Positions 1 to 8,415 of a DNA stretch of 26,274 nt are shown here, one piece after another (the first letter of the stretch is position 1; each line of letters opens with the position of its first letter). The notes under the pieces were generated by a model, which saw only the letters and a list, made by a program, of their open reading frames with translations, was not told where the DNA came from and did no database searches. Made by a program: the position numbers and the translations under genes. This stretch comes from CAYLYU01 sp964501925 (GTDB taxonomy: Bacteria > Pseudomonadota > Zetaproteobacteria > Mariprofundales > Mariprofundaceae), in contig CAZCTM010000026.1 in the NCBI GenBank assembly GCA_964501925.1, positions 1-26,274 on the forward strand, in the 5' to 3' direction.

Positions 1-55
1 CGAACCCGTACTACCAGCTTGGAAGGCTGGGGTTCTACCGTTGAACTACACCCGC
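1..55 (-). tRNA. tRNA-Gly (TCC), 3' part cut by window edge
   Basis: Read on the minus strand from 55, the sequence has a GCGGGTG acceptor 5' strand, a D-arm, and an anticodon loop at 19-25 with anticodon TCC at 21-23. It runs off the window inside the T-arm (GGGTTCG). The 5' end lies 28 bp past the CCA of tRNA-Tyr, so the two are probably cut from one transcript. The order Thr-Tyr-Gly matches the E. coli thrU-tyrU-glyT cluster, where another tRNA-Thr and tufB follow. Those genes would lie beyond the left edge, which is inference from synteny. Confidence 0.95.
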
Positions 56-83
56 AATCACCCCACGCAAGCTTGCCGAAACC

Positions 84-168
84 TGGTGGAGAGGGTTGGA
101 TTCGAACCAACGTAGGCTTAGCCAGCGGGTTTACAGCCCGCCCCTTTTAACCGCTCAGGCACCTCTCC
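84..168 (-). tRNA. tRNA-Tyr (GTA)
   Basis: The minus strand gives a GGAGAGG acceptor 5' strand at 168-162 pairing with 94-88, a discriminator A, and a genome-encoded CCA at 86-84. The anticodon loop (130-136) carries GTA at 132-134. The long class II variable arm between the anticodon and T arms is as expected for bacterial tRNA-Tyr. It is co-oriented with tRNA-Gly 28 bp downstream and tRNA-Thr 231 bp upstream. Confidence 0.97.
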
Positions 169-217
169 GAACCTGCCATCCCGGATTTGCAAGCACATCC
201 GTGTCCATCATCCATCT

Positions 218-320
218 TGCACCTCATGGTGCAGCAGGCAACAAGGCACGTCCCTGTGCCTTCAGCATATAGAATCGCGACCTCACGCCCGATTCATATA
301 AGCCATCCCAGCCGGATGGC
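218..320 (-). other. structured leader RNA region upstream of tRNA-Tyr (four hairpins)
   Basis: The spacer between tRNA-Thr and tRNA-Tyr has no convincing gene but holds four consecutive inverted repeats. They are 302-308/314-320 (7 bp, loop 5), 268-277/290-300 (10 bp with one bulged base, loop 12), 243-249/256-262 (7 bp, loop 6) and 218-223/228-233 (6 bp, loop 4). A promoter-like element at 333-360 would start transcription just upstream. None has a T-tract on the minus strand, so they do not look like intrinsic terminators. They may be a processed leader, an RNase substrate or a small RNA; function is unknown. Confidence 0.4.
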
Positions 321-332
321 AGAAGGCGCGCG

Positions 333-360
333 ATTGTCCATCTTCTACAGCAACTGTCAA
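333..360 (-). promoter_or_regulatory. candidate sigma-70 promoter for the tRNA-Tyr/Gly unit
   Basis: On the minus strand a perfect TTGACA -35 box (360-355) is followed after 16 bp by GACAAT (338-333), four of six matches to the -10 consensus. Immediately downstream is a GC-rich CGCGCGCC tract. GC-rich discriminators are typical of stable-RNA promoters under stringent control. The predicted start is near 326, giving a leader of about 155 nt before tRNA-Tyr. Confidence 0.45.
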
Positions 361-399
361 CAACTAACATGTTCTAATTGTATAAAAAAGGAAGATGAA

Positions 400-475
400 T
401 GGAGCCGACGATAGGAATCGAACCTACAACCTGCTGATTACAAATCAGCTGCTCTGCCAGTTGAGCTACGTCGGC
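400..475 (-). tRNA. tRNA-Thr (TGT)
   Basis: The minus strand gives acceptor GCCGACG (475-469) pairing with 410-404, an anticodon stem GCTGA/TCAGC, and loop 438-444 with anticodon TGT at 440-442. CCA is encoded at 402-400. The discriminator base (position 73, at 403) is T, whereas E. coli tRNA-Thr species carry A there. It lies 76 bp downstream of gltX, on the same strand. Confidence 0.97.
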
Positions 476-551
476 ATGGCCATGAATCCTACTTGCAGGA
501 CAACATAACTCAAGCCAGAAACCTGCTGCCCGAGGGTGACGGGGATCGCTT

Positions 552-1967
552 TCAAGGTGCCTGAACATCTGCCCCACGCAGCCTGTTCATGCCGTTGCGG
601 ATGCGCCGCAGGGCCTCTTCCTTGCCGAGAAAAGAAAGGGTGACATCAATGGGAGGTGATACCGGTCCCCCAGCCACCAGGATACGGATCGGTTGTGCCA
701 GCCTGCCCAGCTTGATCCCTTCGGATGCGCACACACTTTGAAGCAGTGCATGGATGGACTCCGTGGACCAATCGTCAAGTTTTTCGGCTTGGTGTATGAA
801 ATGCTCAAGAATCCCCCAGGTGTGATCCCTGAAATGTTTCCGGACCGCCTTACTGTCATACGAAGATGGAGGCCGATAAAAGATGGAGGCACCTGCCGCC
901 AGTTCGTTGAGGTTGGAGGATCGCTCCTGCAGGCAGGCAATCACCTTGTCCAGATCGGGACCGGAACCGACGCGCACTCCCAGCTCATGCATCCTTGCGA
1001 CCGTTTCGGCACGCAGATCGGCAGGTTTGGCAGCACGCAGGTAATGCGCATTGAGCCAGTCCAGTTTCTTCTGGTCGAAACGAGCGGCCGCCTTGCCAAC
1101 CTTTTTCAGATCAAACAGTTCAATCAGCCTGGCCCGCGAAAAGACCTCCTCATCGCCATGGGCCCACCCCAGGCGGGCAAGGTAATTCAGCATGGCGTCT
1201 GGCAGATATCCTGCTTTCTGGTATTCGGTAATGGATACCGCACCATGCCGTTTTGACATCTTGGCCCCGTCCTGACCGTGAATCAGGGGAATATGCGCAA
1301 ATTGCGGAACGGGCAATCCCAGTGCCCTGTACAGCTGAATCTGTCGGGGAGTGTTGTTCAGGTGGTCCACACCACGGATGACATGGGTAATGCCCATGGC
1401 GGCATCATCCGCCACAACCGCCAGATTATAAGTGGGGGTCCCATCGGCACGCATGATGATAAGATCATCAAGCTCATGGTTGGCAAAGACAACGTCTCCC
1501 AGGACCTGATCATGAACGCAGGTCTCCCCCTCGTCAGGTGACCGGAAACGGATCACATAAGGCCTGTCCTGCGGCTGATCTGCACGCTTTCGACACCTCC
1601 CGTCATAGCGGGGCTTGAGTCCCCGCCTGCGCTGATCCTCTCGCATCCGATCCAGCTCTTCCCTGCTGCAATAACAACGGTATGCAAGCCCCTCGGATAA
1701 TAGCTGCTCAACCGCCACGATATGTTCGGCCTGTCGCTGGCTCTGAAAGACGGGCTCGCCATCCCAGTCCAGCCCCAGCCATTTAAGCCCATCCATAATG
1801 ACCTGGGTTGCTTCCCGGGTTGAACGCAAACGATCCGTATCCTCGATGCGAAGCAGGAACCGGCCGTGATGATGGCGGGCGAAAAGCCAGGAGAACAGGG
1901 CGGTCCGGGCACTGCCGATGTGGAGCATACCTGTGGGTGATGGTGCAAATCGCGTACAAATGTTCAT
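552..1967 (-). CDS. gltX: glutamyl-tRNA synthetase
   Basis: This cytosolic class I aminoacyl-tRNA synthetase charges tRNA-Glu with glutamate using ATP. At 471 aa it is full length, unlike the shorter GluQ-RS paralogue. The HIGH-type motif is at residues 16-19 (HIGS) and the second signature KMSKR at 236-240. The zinc-binding insertion has Cys98, Cys100 and Cys125 at E. coli-like positions, but residue 127, histidine in E. coli, is lysine. The ATG at 1967 is preceded 5 nt upstream by AGGAGA, which overlaps the TAG stop of the upstream gene, so translation is probably coupled. It is last in an acs/AsmA-like/gltX run and leads into the tRNA cluster. Confidence 0.98.
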   Translation of the reverse strand: MNICTRFAPSPTGMLHIGSARTALFSWLFARHHHGRFLLRIEDTDRLRSTREATQVIMDGLKWLGLDWDGEPVFQSQRQAEHIVAVEQLLSEGLAYRCYCSREELDRMREDQRRRGLKPRYDGRCRKRADQPQDRPYVIRFRSPDEGETCVHDQVLGDVVFANHELDDLIIMRADGTPTYNLAVVADDAAMGITHVIRGVDHLNNTPRQIQLYRALGLPVPQFAHIPLIHGQDGAKMSKRHGAVSITEYQKAGYLPDAMLNYLARLGWAHGDEEVFSRARLIELFDLKKVGKAAARFDQKKLDWLNAHYLRAAKPADLRAETVARMHELGVRVGSGPDLDKVIACLQERSSNLNELAAGASIFYRPPSSYDSKAVRKHFRDHTWGILEHFIHQAEKLDDWSTESIHALLQSVCASEGIKLGRLAQPIRILVAGGPVSPPIDVTLSFLGKEEALRRIRNGMNRLRGADVQAP

Positions 1968-1976
1968 CGATATCTC

Positions 1977-4900
1977 CTAAGGGCTTCGCACGATCAGGCG
2001 AATGCTGCTGATTTCTCCTCCCCGTTGCTGCGCATCGGGCCAGACAGGGAAAATTCGTGCCAAATCTACACCTTTTCGATGGAGGTATCGCTCGATATCG
2101 GACTGATTTTCCCGAACACGTCTGAAAAGCTCCCGGTTGAGTGTCTGGGCACCAAGCTGCGGTTCCAGCTCAACAATCAGGTGTTTATCCCGGCGTAACA
2201 GAGAGATGATTCTTGCCAGACGAATACGCTCATTCAGCGTAAATCCACCTCTCTTCCGCAAGCGAAGACTGGCAATCCTCTTAGGTGATGAAGGCATGAT
2301 CTTTTTGATTTCCATGTTCGCACCCTGATGATCCAGGCGCTGCCTAAGCTCCCTGGTCAGGGCCGAAGCAATCACATCACCATTGAGCGGGCGAGCCAGC
2401 CATGATCCATCAATGGGAATATCAAGCTTGATGTTCCGTTTTGAATCAAGAAGCTTGTCAAACAGGCTCTGACTGGCATAACCGGTAATCTTCAGCATGG
2501 GATCATGGGGGAAGGTGCCGCTCTGCAAACGACCGTACAGCAGAGAAAGACGCATATCTCCCTTATACGTTCCCCGTTGAGGCAGGCTCCTAATCTGAAG
2601 ACTGCCGGACAGACGGCCATGGAGAAGCCGTGGCATGCCTGAAAGATGCAGCCAGTCGTTGGCAAAGAACGGAAGGACATTGCGCCACCTGAGATGGAGG
2701 GTGAATTCAGGGACGGCTCTCATGATGTTCATGGAGCCATCAAGGTGGACACCACCCCCTCCCGCGGCTGCAGAAAGACTGATCTTGCCCTGCTTTCCCT
2801 GTTCAAACCCACTGATTTCACCGTCCACATGGCTGAACCACACATCTTCCGGACTCCCCACACTGATGAGACCATCTGCCAGGGCAAGCCTATCCAAACG
2901 CCATGCCATGGGATCAACCTTTGGCCTTATGGTTGTCTTGACCGGAATCCCGGGAATGCTGAAAGGGCTTAAGGGAGCCTGATATATCCAGTCCCTGAGC
3001 ACTATTCTGGAGATGTGCTGGGTTCGAACCCCCACTCCTGCCTGCTCGATCGTGAGTGACGCCTTAGCAGCTTCCAACCGCTTTCCAGCCTGACCTAGCA
3101 GCAAGTCCCTGATATTAACCTTACCCGAGTAACGCAATTGACCGGGTTTAAACCTCATGTCCAGATCCAGTCCCGCCTCACCACCCAGCTCCGGGGCACT
3201 CTCCGAATCCAGCCAGACAAACCTCGGGACCATGTGCCTAAGTCGCACAAGAGGCACTCCCGTCGCAGACAGGCTGATTCCGATGGTATCCTCTCCAGGC
3301 CGCCGCCTGACCTTCAAATCCCACCGTTCAGGATCATGCTGGCCTGCTAGGGATATCGTGAACCCTTGCGTTTCTTCCAAGTGACCCTTGCCATCCAGAT
3401 CAGGGAGAAGAATGCTTCTGTCAGCAGCATCGATTTCAACCCTGGTGCTTAGGTCCTCCACCTCCATGTCGGCGATCCTGACCTGTTTCTGAACGTTTTC
3501 TGCTTCCGATGCGGCAATCGCTCCGGGTCTGAAGGTCATCCGTACACCTGTTATGCCCAGCCCGCTTATATTCCAGGCGTTTTCAAGGACATCGAAGCCA
3601 GCCTGACGGACGGTCACGCTATCCATATGCATAACCGGAAAGTTTGGTGTGCGATAATCGATCTGTTGCAGATCCCCGGCCAGATCCAAACGCAATGTGC
3701 TCAGGTATCCTGACGCATCTGCCTGCATGAGGAGGTTGGCCTGCCCCGTGAAAGATCCATCCTCGGGCATCTGACCCTGCAGCCTGGGGGCATACAGGGC
3801 AAGGACACCCAGGGGCAGGTCACGAACATCGGTCTTCAAGCGGATATCCAATGGAAACAAGCTGCCCGATCCGGACAGACTGATCGGCACATTATCCATA
3901 GAAGCCCGGATCCGGTAGGAAGCATCCTGATCGCTGACCAGGCTTGCCTCCTTGATCTGGAGCGGAATCACGATGGCAGGCTCGTGGCGTGTGTCCAGAA
4001 ATCTCACCCTGGCCCTGGTGAGATCGAGGCGATGAATAGTGACATCTAGGGATTCCATTTGCCTGTGGAGACGATCCAGTGGCGCAAGAAAAGGAAAAAA
4101 ACGATCCTCCTGCACCTGCATTTCCCAACGAGCACCAACAAGATCCATCCTGTCAATGTCAAGACGCTTAAGCTGGCTATCAAACTCATGGATCTCGAAG
4201 CCAACCCGATCCGCCTGAAAGTACCTTTTGTGCGTTTGCAGCTCGTTGAGAGCAAAGTCCAGCAGCCGAATCTGACCAGCGCCTTGCCAGCCGGACCCTT
4301 TGCCGAAATGTCCCTGGAAATCGAGCGTTCCCTCCGTGCTGCCGTCGCAAGCAAGATTCTGGCCGGAGAACATGACGTCGGACAAGATGCCGGCCAGGGG
4401 GATATTTCTCCACTGGACCGTCCCTCTTCCCGAGAGTTCATTTTCCCCCATCAATGTCCAGGTGCTTTTGCCTTCAAGGTCACCATCCTTCATGGTGAAG
4501 CTCATGATCGCCTTCATTTCATTGGTGCGGTCACGCAAGACCCTTAACTGCACCGAGGATAGTTCAACCCCGGGGCCATCCATCGGGTGCAGCCCCACCC
4601 GACCATCTGAAACCTGGAGATGCCGCGCCTCGTACAGAAAACGGTAAAGAAGAAGAGGGGTGCTGCGATCGCCATTCAGAGCCTCGTCCAGTGAGCGCAA
4701 GAGAGCCGATGGTTCGGAAGAGATATCCAACTCCAGGTCCTTCACTTCAATGGCGCTCACCTTTGGCGCTCCGGAACCGAGTGAGGCCAGGGAAACGTGA
4801 AGACCGACACTGCCGACATCAAGCCTTACCTTGTCCCGACTGAAGCGAAGCTCACTGATTACAATGATGCCCCTCAAGAGGCGATATCGAACGTGAGAGG

Positions 4901-5114
4901 CGCTTGCGCCCATCCTGCCGAGAGACTCGTGCACCAGCCTCCTGACCTCTTCCTGGACATGGGCCTGAACGAGCGTCTGCAGCCCATACAACACGAAGAT
5001 GAGCACGATCACAGCAGCCAGATACCAGCGGGCTGCAAGCGGCATTTTCCCCAGCCGACGAATGTGAGCTAGCAAATTAAGGCGAAACCTTCCGATACAC
5101 CTGTCATGTAACAA
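1977..5114 (-). CDS. AsmA/DUF748-like membrane-anchored envelope protein
   Basis: A large protein (up to 1045 aa) with one N-terminal membrane segment (about residues 28-48, after basic residues) and a long periplasmic region of repeated beta-rich stretches. This is the plan of AsmA-clan proteins, a group implicated in lipid transport and envelope maintenance. The C-terminal ~100 residues (a RIASLRLRKRGGFTLNER stretch, then LIVELEPQLGAQ) resemble the tail of DUF748 proteins. I assign the clan, not a specific function. The start is uncertain. The longest reading begins at a TTG (5114) directly abutting AAAGGG, too close for a ribosome site. Met24 (5045), after GGGG, gives a more usual signal-anchor N-terminus. 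It lies 12 bp after acs, and its stop overlaps the gltX ribosome site. Confidence 0.6.
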   Translation of the reverse strand: MLHDRCIGRFRLNLLAHIRRLGKMPLAARWYLAAVIVLIFVLYGLQTLVQAHVQEEVRRLVHESLGRMGASASHVRYRLLRGIIVISELRFSRDKVRLDVGSVGLHVSLASLGSGAPKVSAIEVKDLELDISSEPSALLRSLDEALNGDRSTPLLLYRFLYEARHLQVSDGRVGLHPMDGPGVELSSVQLRVLRDRTNEMKAIMSFTMKDGDLEGKSTWTLMGENELSGRGTVQWRNIPLAGILSDVMFSGQNLACDGSTEGTLDFQGHFGKGSGWQGAGQIRLLDFALNELQTHKRYFQADRVGFEIHEFDSQLKRLDIDRMDLVGARWEMQVQEDRFFPFLAPLDRLHRQMESLDVTIHRLDLTRARVRFLDTRHEPAIVIPLQIKEASLVSDQDASYRIRASMDNVPISLSGSGSLFPLDIRLKTDVRDLPLGVLALYAPRLQGQMPEDGSFTGQANLLMQADASGYLSTLRLDLAGDLQQIDYRTPNFPVMHMDSVTVRQAGFDVLENAWNISGLGITGVRMTFRPGAIAASEAENVQKQVRIADMEVEDLSTRVEIDAADRSILLPDLDGKGHLEETQGFTISLAGQHDPERWDLKVRRRPGEDTIGISLSATGVPLVRLRHMVPRFVWLDSESAPELGGEAGLDLDMRFKPGQLRYSGKVNIRDLLLGQAGKRLEAAKASLTIEQAGVGVRTQHISRIVLRDWIYQAPLSPFSIPGIPVKTTIRPKVDPMAWRLDRLALADGLISVGSPEDVWFSHVDGEISGFEQGKQGKISLSAAAGGGGVHLDGSMNIMRAVPEFTLHLRWRNVLPFFANDWLHLSGMPRLLHGRLSGSLQIRSLPQRGTYKGDMRLSLLYGRLQSGTFPHDPMLKITGYASQSLFDKLLDSKRNIKLDIPIDGSWLARPLNGDVIASALTRELRQRLDHQGANMEIKKIMPSSPKRIASLRLRKRGGFTLNERIRLARIISLLRRDKHLIVELEPQLGAQTLNRELFRRVRENQSDIERYLHRKGVDLARIFPVWPDAQQRGGEISSIRLIVRSP

Positions 5115-5126
5115 CCCTTTTTCAGT

Positions 5127-7088
5127 CTAGCACACGACTGATCGCTGGATCTGCATGATCACATTCTGGTCTTCCAGCGTGGAAGTGTCCTGCCGGATTT
5201 CCCTGCCCGCTGCGATATCACGAAGCAAGCGCCGCATGATTTTTCCTGAGCGTGTCTTGGGCAGAGCCGTGCAGAAACGAATATCATCCGGCTTGGCTAT
5301 TGGCCCGATCTCGCGTGTCACCTGCTGACGCAGTTCCCTTGCCAGGACCTCCTCATTTTGATCCTGAGCCTTCAGGACTACAAAGGCACTGATGGCCTCT
5401 CCCTTGATGTCATGAGGTCGCCCGACCACAGCCGCCTCCGTAACCAGGGGGTGTGATACCAGTGCGGACTCGATTTCCATTGTTCCCAGGCGATGACCCG
5501 AGACATTCAGGACATCATCCGCCCGTCCCATGATCCAGAAGTACCCATCTTCGTCACGCCTGCAGCTGTCACCGGCCGAATAAAACCGGTTTGAAAACGC
5601 TTTCCAGTAGGTTTCCACATAGCGCTCCGGATCCCCCCAGATGCCACGGAGCATGGAAGGCCAGGGACGGGTGATGACCAGGGCGCCCCCTTGATCGACC
5701 GGCATCGATTTCCCCTCACTATCCACCACATCTGCAAAGATCCCGGGCAGGGGCAGGGTGGCGGATCCCGGTTTGGTTGGTGTGGCGTAGGGCAGAGGGG
5801 CAATCATGTGGCCACCGGTTTCGGTCTGCCACCAGGTATCCACGATGGGGAGACGCTCCCCTCCGATAACCCGGTGATACCACATCCAGGCCTCGGGATT
5901 GATGGGCTCTCCCACCGTCCCCAGAATTCTCAGGGAAGACAGGTCGTATTTCGCCGGCCACTCTTCCCCGGCCTTGATCAAGGCGCGTATCGCGGTCGGG
6001 GCCGTATAAAAAATGGTCACGCCATGATCCTGGCATATCTTCCATAGCCTGCCAGGATCCGGCTGGTTTGGCACACCCTCATACATCAGGGTAGAGCCAC
6101 CACAAGCCAGCGGACCATAGACAGTATAGGTGTGGCCTGTAATCCAGCCGACATCGGCCGTGCACCAGAACAGGTCCGTATCCATCTTGAAATCAAATAC
6201 CCACTTCATGGTCAGGATGGCCCAAAGCAGGTAACCACCACTGGCATGGATGATCCCTTTTGGTTTACCTGTCGATCCCGAGGTATAAAGGATAAACAGG
6301 GGATGTTCCGCACTGACCGCATGTGGTGTGCATGAGGAGGGCTGCACCGCAAGCGCCTCATGCCAGTCCAGATCACGTCCTTTCTTCCATGCAATCTCGT
6401 TACCACATCGCCGAACCACGAGAACATGGCGGATGCTATGGCAACCCTCCAGAAGGGCGGTGTCCACATTGGGCTTGAGGGCATGGATTGCACCTCTGCG
6501 CCAGCCTCCGTCAGCAGTGATGACAAGTTTTGCCTCGGCATCCTCAATCCGGTCCCTGAGGGACTGGGCCGAAAAGGCCCCGAACACGACCGAATGGATC
6601 GCACCAATACGGCTGCAGGCAAGCATGGCTACTGCTGCCTCGGGAATCATGGGCAGGTAAATGACCACCCGATCACCTTCCTCAATCCCGAGCTGACGCA
6701 GGGCATTTGCAGCGCGGCTCACTTCGGCCAGAAGCTCGGCATAGCTTATGCGGCGGATGTCCCCTGGCTCACCCTCCCAGATGATGGCCGTTCTCTCACC
6801 CAGGCCGTTCGCAACATGTCGGTCCAGGCAGTTTTCAGAAACATTAAGCTCACCGTCATCAAACCAGCGGTAAAAGGGGGCATTTTCCGCATTCAGGACC
6901 CGCGTAAAGGGTCGGGTCCACAGCAGATTCTCCCGGGCAAGTCTTCGCCAGGCACCCTCGACGTCTTCCGAGAAATCGTTAACCATGGAGCGGTAGGTGT
7001 CCATGGAATCCACATTCGCATGACCTTCATGTGGAGGTGGAGGAAACACCCTGTCCTCCCTGAGTTTCGACTCGATCGCTTCTGACAT
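5127..7088 (-). CDS. acs: acetyl-CoA synthetase (AMP-forming)
   Basis: It activates acetate to acetyl-CoA via acetyl-AMP in the cytosol. The ATP-binding loop TSGSTGKPKG, the VDTWWQTETGG stretch (its Trp is the residue that limits the acyl pocket to acetate in Acs), the GRADDVLNVSGHR hinge region, and the C-terminal PKTRSGKIMRR with the regulatory acetylatable lysine are all present. I start it at ATG 7088 (653 aa) because AAAGGTGA lies just upstream; a GTG at 7112 would add eight residues with poorer support. Length fits the family (~650 aa). Its upstream region faces cutA divergently, and the AsmA-like gene follows 12 bp after its stop. Confidence 0.97.
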   Translation of the reverse strand: MSEAIESKLREDRVFPPPPHEGHANVDSMDTYRSMVNDFSEDVEGAWRRLARENLLWTRPFTRVLNAENAPFYRWFDDGELNVSENCLDRHVANGLGERTAIIWEGEPGDIRRISYAELLAEVSRAANALRQLGIEEGDRVVIYLPMIPEAAVAMLACSRIGAIHSVVFGAFSAQSLRDRIEDAEAKLVITADGGWRRGAIHALKPNVDTALLEGCHSIRHVLVVRRCGNEIAWKKGRDLDWHEALAVQPSSCTPHAVSAEHPLFILYTSGSTGKPKGIIHASGGYLLWAILTMKWVFDFKMDTDLFWCTADVGWITGHTYTVYGPLACGGSTLMYEGVPNQPDPGRLWKICQDHGVTIFYTAPTAIRALIKAGEEWPAKYDLSSLRILGTVGEPINPEAWMWYHRVIGGERLPIVDTWWQTETGGHMIAPLPYATPTKPGSATLPLPGIFADVVDSEGKSMPVDQGGALVITRPWPSMLRGIWGDPERYVETYWKAFSNRFYSAGDSCRRDEDGYFWIMGRADDVLNVSGHRLGTMEIESALVSHPLVTEAAVVGRPHDIKGEAISAFVVLKAQDQNEEVLARELRQQVTREIGPIAKPDDIRFCTALPKTRSGKIMRRLLRDIAAGREIRQDTSTLEDQNVIMQIQRSVVC

Positions 7089-7209
7089 TTTTTCACCTTT
7101 CACTTCATTCACACATGTTTCTTACGCTTACTCTCATGTAGAGACAGCCTCAAGACAAGATGTAATCGCAATCTTGCCGTATGGTGTTTTCAATTTGGAA
7201 GCCTAGTAT

Positions 7210-7542
7210 TTGTGGATGCTTCATGAGATATCCATTCTATTAACCAGTGTCGGAAAAAGGGATGATGCCGAGACGCTGGCTAAAGGATTGGTGGATGAAA
7301 ACCTGGCTGCATGTGTTCAAATCTCGGAAAAGGGAATTTCATATTACCGGTGGGAAGGAATCGTGCAGCGTGATCAGGAATATTATCTCAGCATCAAAAC
7401 AAGCAGGGACAAACTGGCCCAGGTGGCAAAATGGCTGGAGGATCACCATCCATATGAGATTCCGGAAATTGTTTGCATAACCGCGATGGCCAGACGATCC
7501 TATGCGAACTGGATGCAAACAGTCCTTGCGGAAGATTCATGA
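7210..7542 (+). CDS. cutA: CutA family divalent-cation tolerance protein
   Basis: A small cytosolic protein (110 aa, family ~105-115) of the trimeric, PII-like CutA1 fold, linked genetically to copper tolerance although its biochemical role is unsettled. The diagnostic stretches are present: LVDENLAACVQI near the N-terminus, YYRWEGIVQRDQEYYLSIKT in the middle, and HHPYEIPEIVCI followed by YANWM at the end. TTG at 7210 has GGAAG 8 nt upstream; ATG at 7216 would drop two residues and sits 14 nt from it. It is followed by ccdA after 78 bp. In E. coli cutA likewise lies beside dsbD, whose membrane domain is homologous to CcdA. Confidence 0.93.
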   Translation: MWMLHEISILLTSVGKRDDAETLAKGLVDENLAACVQISEKGISYYRWEGIVQRDQEYYLSIKTSRDKLAQVAKWLEDHHPYEIPEIVCITAMARRSYANWMQTVLAEDS

Positions 7543-7620
7543 AATTTTCACGAAATCGTTATTGATGGACAGGAATGATCGAGAAAGCATCAAAAGCGCC
7601 AAGACAAAAAGGATTAACCG

Positions 7621-8367
7621 ATGATTGAAGTCACCTTTGCCGGTGCGTTTCTTGCGGGCCTGCTCTCATTCCTTTCACCCTGTGTCCTGCCACTGGTGCC
7701 GGCTTACATATCCTACATCAGCGGTGTCTCCGTCGATGCGTTGCGTTCTGATCAGGGTGATGTGAAAGGGCATGCCCTGATCCAGTCCCTGTGGTTTATT
7801 GCCGGTTTCAGTCTGGTGTTCATTGCACTGGGGGCTTCTGCCACGCTTATCGGTCAGTTGCTGCTGGCCAATCTCAACATCCTGGGAAAGATAGCCGGCA
7901 TCATTATCTTTGTCTTCGGACTCCATTACGCCGGTATTCTTCGCATTCCCTGGCTGATGTACGAGGCCAGATTTCAAACCAATGTTTCGGCCAAATTCGG
8001 ATTTGGAGCGCTTATTCTGGGAGTGGCCTTCGCCTTTGGATGGACACCCTGCGTCGGTCCTATCCTGGGGGCTATCCTGGCGATCGCCGGTGCCCAGGAT
8101 CACGTTGGCAACGGCGTTCTCCTTCTGGCTGTTTATTCATCCGGTCTGGCGATCCCCTTCCTTCTGGCTGCCCTTGCAACGGATCGTTTTATGCGCTGGA
8201 CCCAGCGTTTCAAACATCATTTCCGGGCCGTGGAGATCATCTCCGGCGTCCTTCTGATGATTGTCGGGCTGCTGATCTTTCTGGGCAGTTTCAGTGCCAT
8301 GTCCAGCTGGCTCATTGAGCATTTCCCCGCCCTGGCCAACATCGAGTCACTGGTTAACCAAAAATAA
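7621..8367 (+). CDS. ccdA: CcdA/DsbD-domain thiol-disulfide transporter
   Basis: An integral membrane protein of 248 aa with six hydrophobic segments. It carries the two cysteine motifs of the CcdA family, SPCVLPLVP (Cys21) in the first helix and TPCVGP (Cys144) at the start of the second half. These cysteines pass electrons from cytoplasmic thioredoxin across the inner membrane, serving cytochrome c maturation or periplasmic disulfide reduction. It lacks the N-terminal and thioredoxin domains of full DsbD, so it needs a separate periplasmic partner, not seen here. AAAGGA lies about 7 nt before the ATG. No cytochrome c maturation genes adjoin it; cutA is upstream. Confidence 0.93.
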   Translation: MIEVTFAGAFLAGLLSFLSPCVLPLVPAYISYISGVSVDALRSDQGDVKGHALIQSLWFIAGFSLVFIALGASATLIGQLLLANLNILGKIAGIIIFVFGLHYAGILRIPWLMYEARFQTNVSAKFGFGALILGVAFAFGWTPCVGPILGAILAIAGAQDHVGNGVLLLAVYSSGLAIPFLLAALATDRFMRWTQRFKHHFRAVEIISGVLLMIVGLLIFLGSFSAMSSWLIEHFPALANIESLVNQK

Positions 8368-8415
8368 GCCCCAATTCGGTTGACCACGAACGCAAGCAAT
8401 GATTGAATCCTCCCC

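Noticed and set aside
187..414. 75-codon plus-strand frame in the tRNA spacer
   Set aside because: It has no ribosome site or family resemblance, runs antisense into tRNA-Thr, and covers the structured leader.
374..577. 67-codon minus-strand frame across the end of gltX and tRNA-Thr
   Set aside because: It reads straight through the complete tRNA-Thr gene and the 3' end of gltX; translated tRNA sequence is a common artefact.
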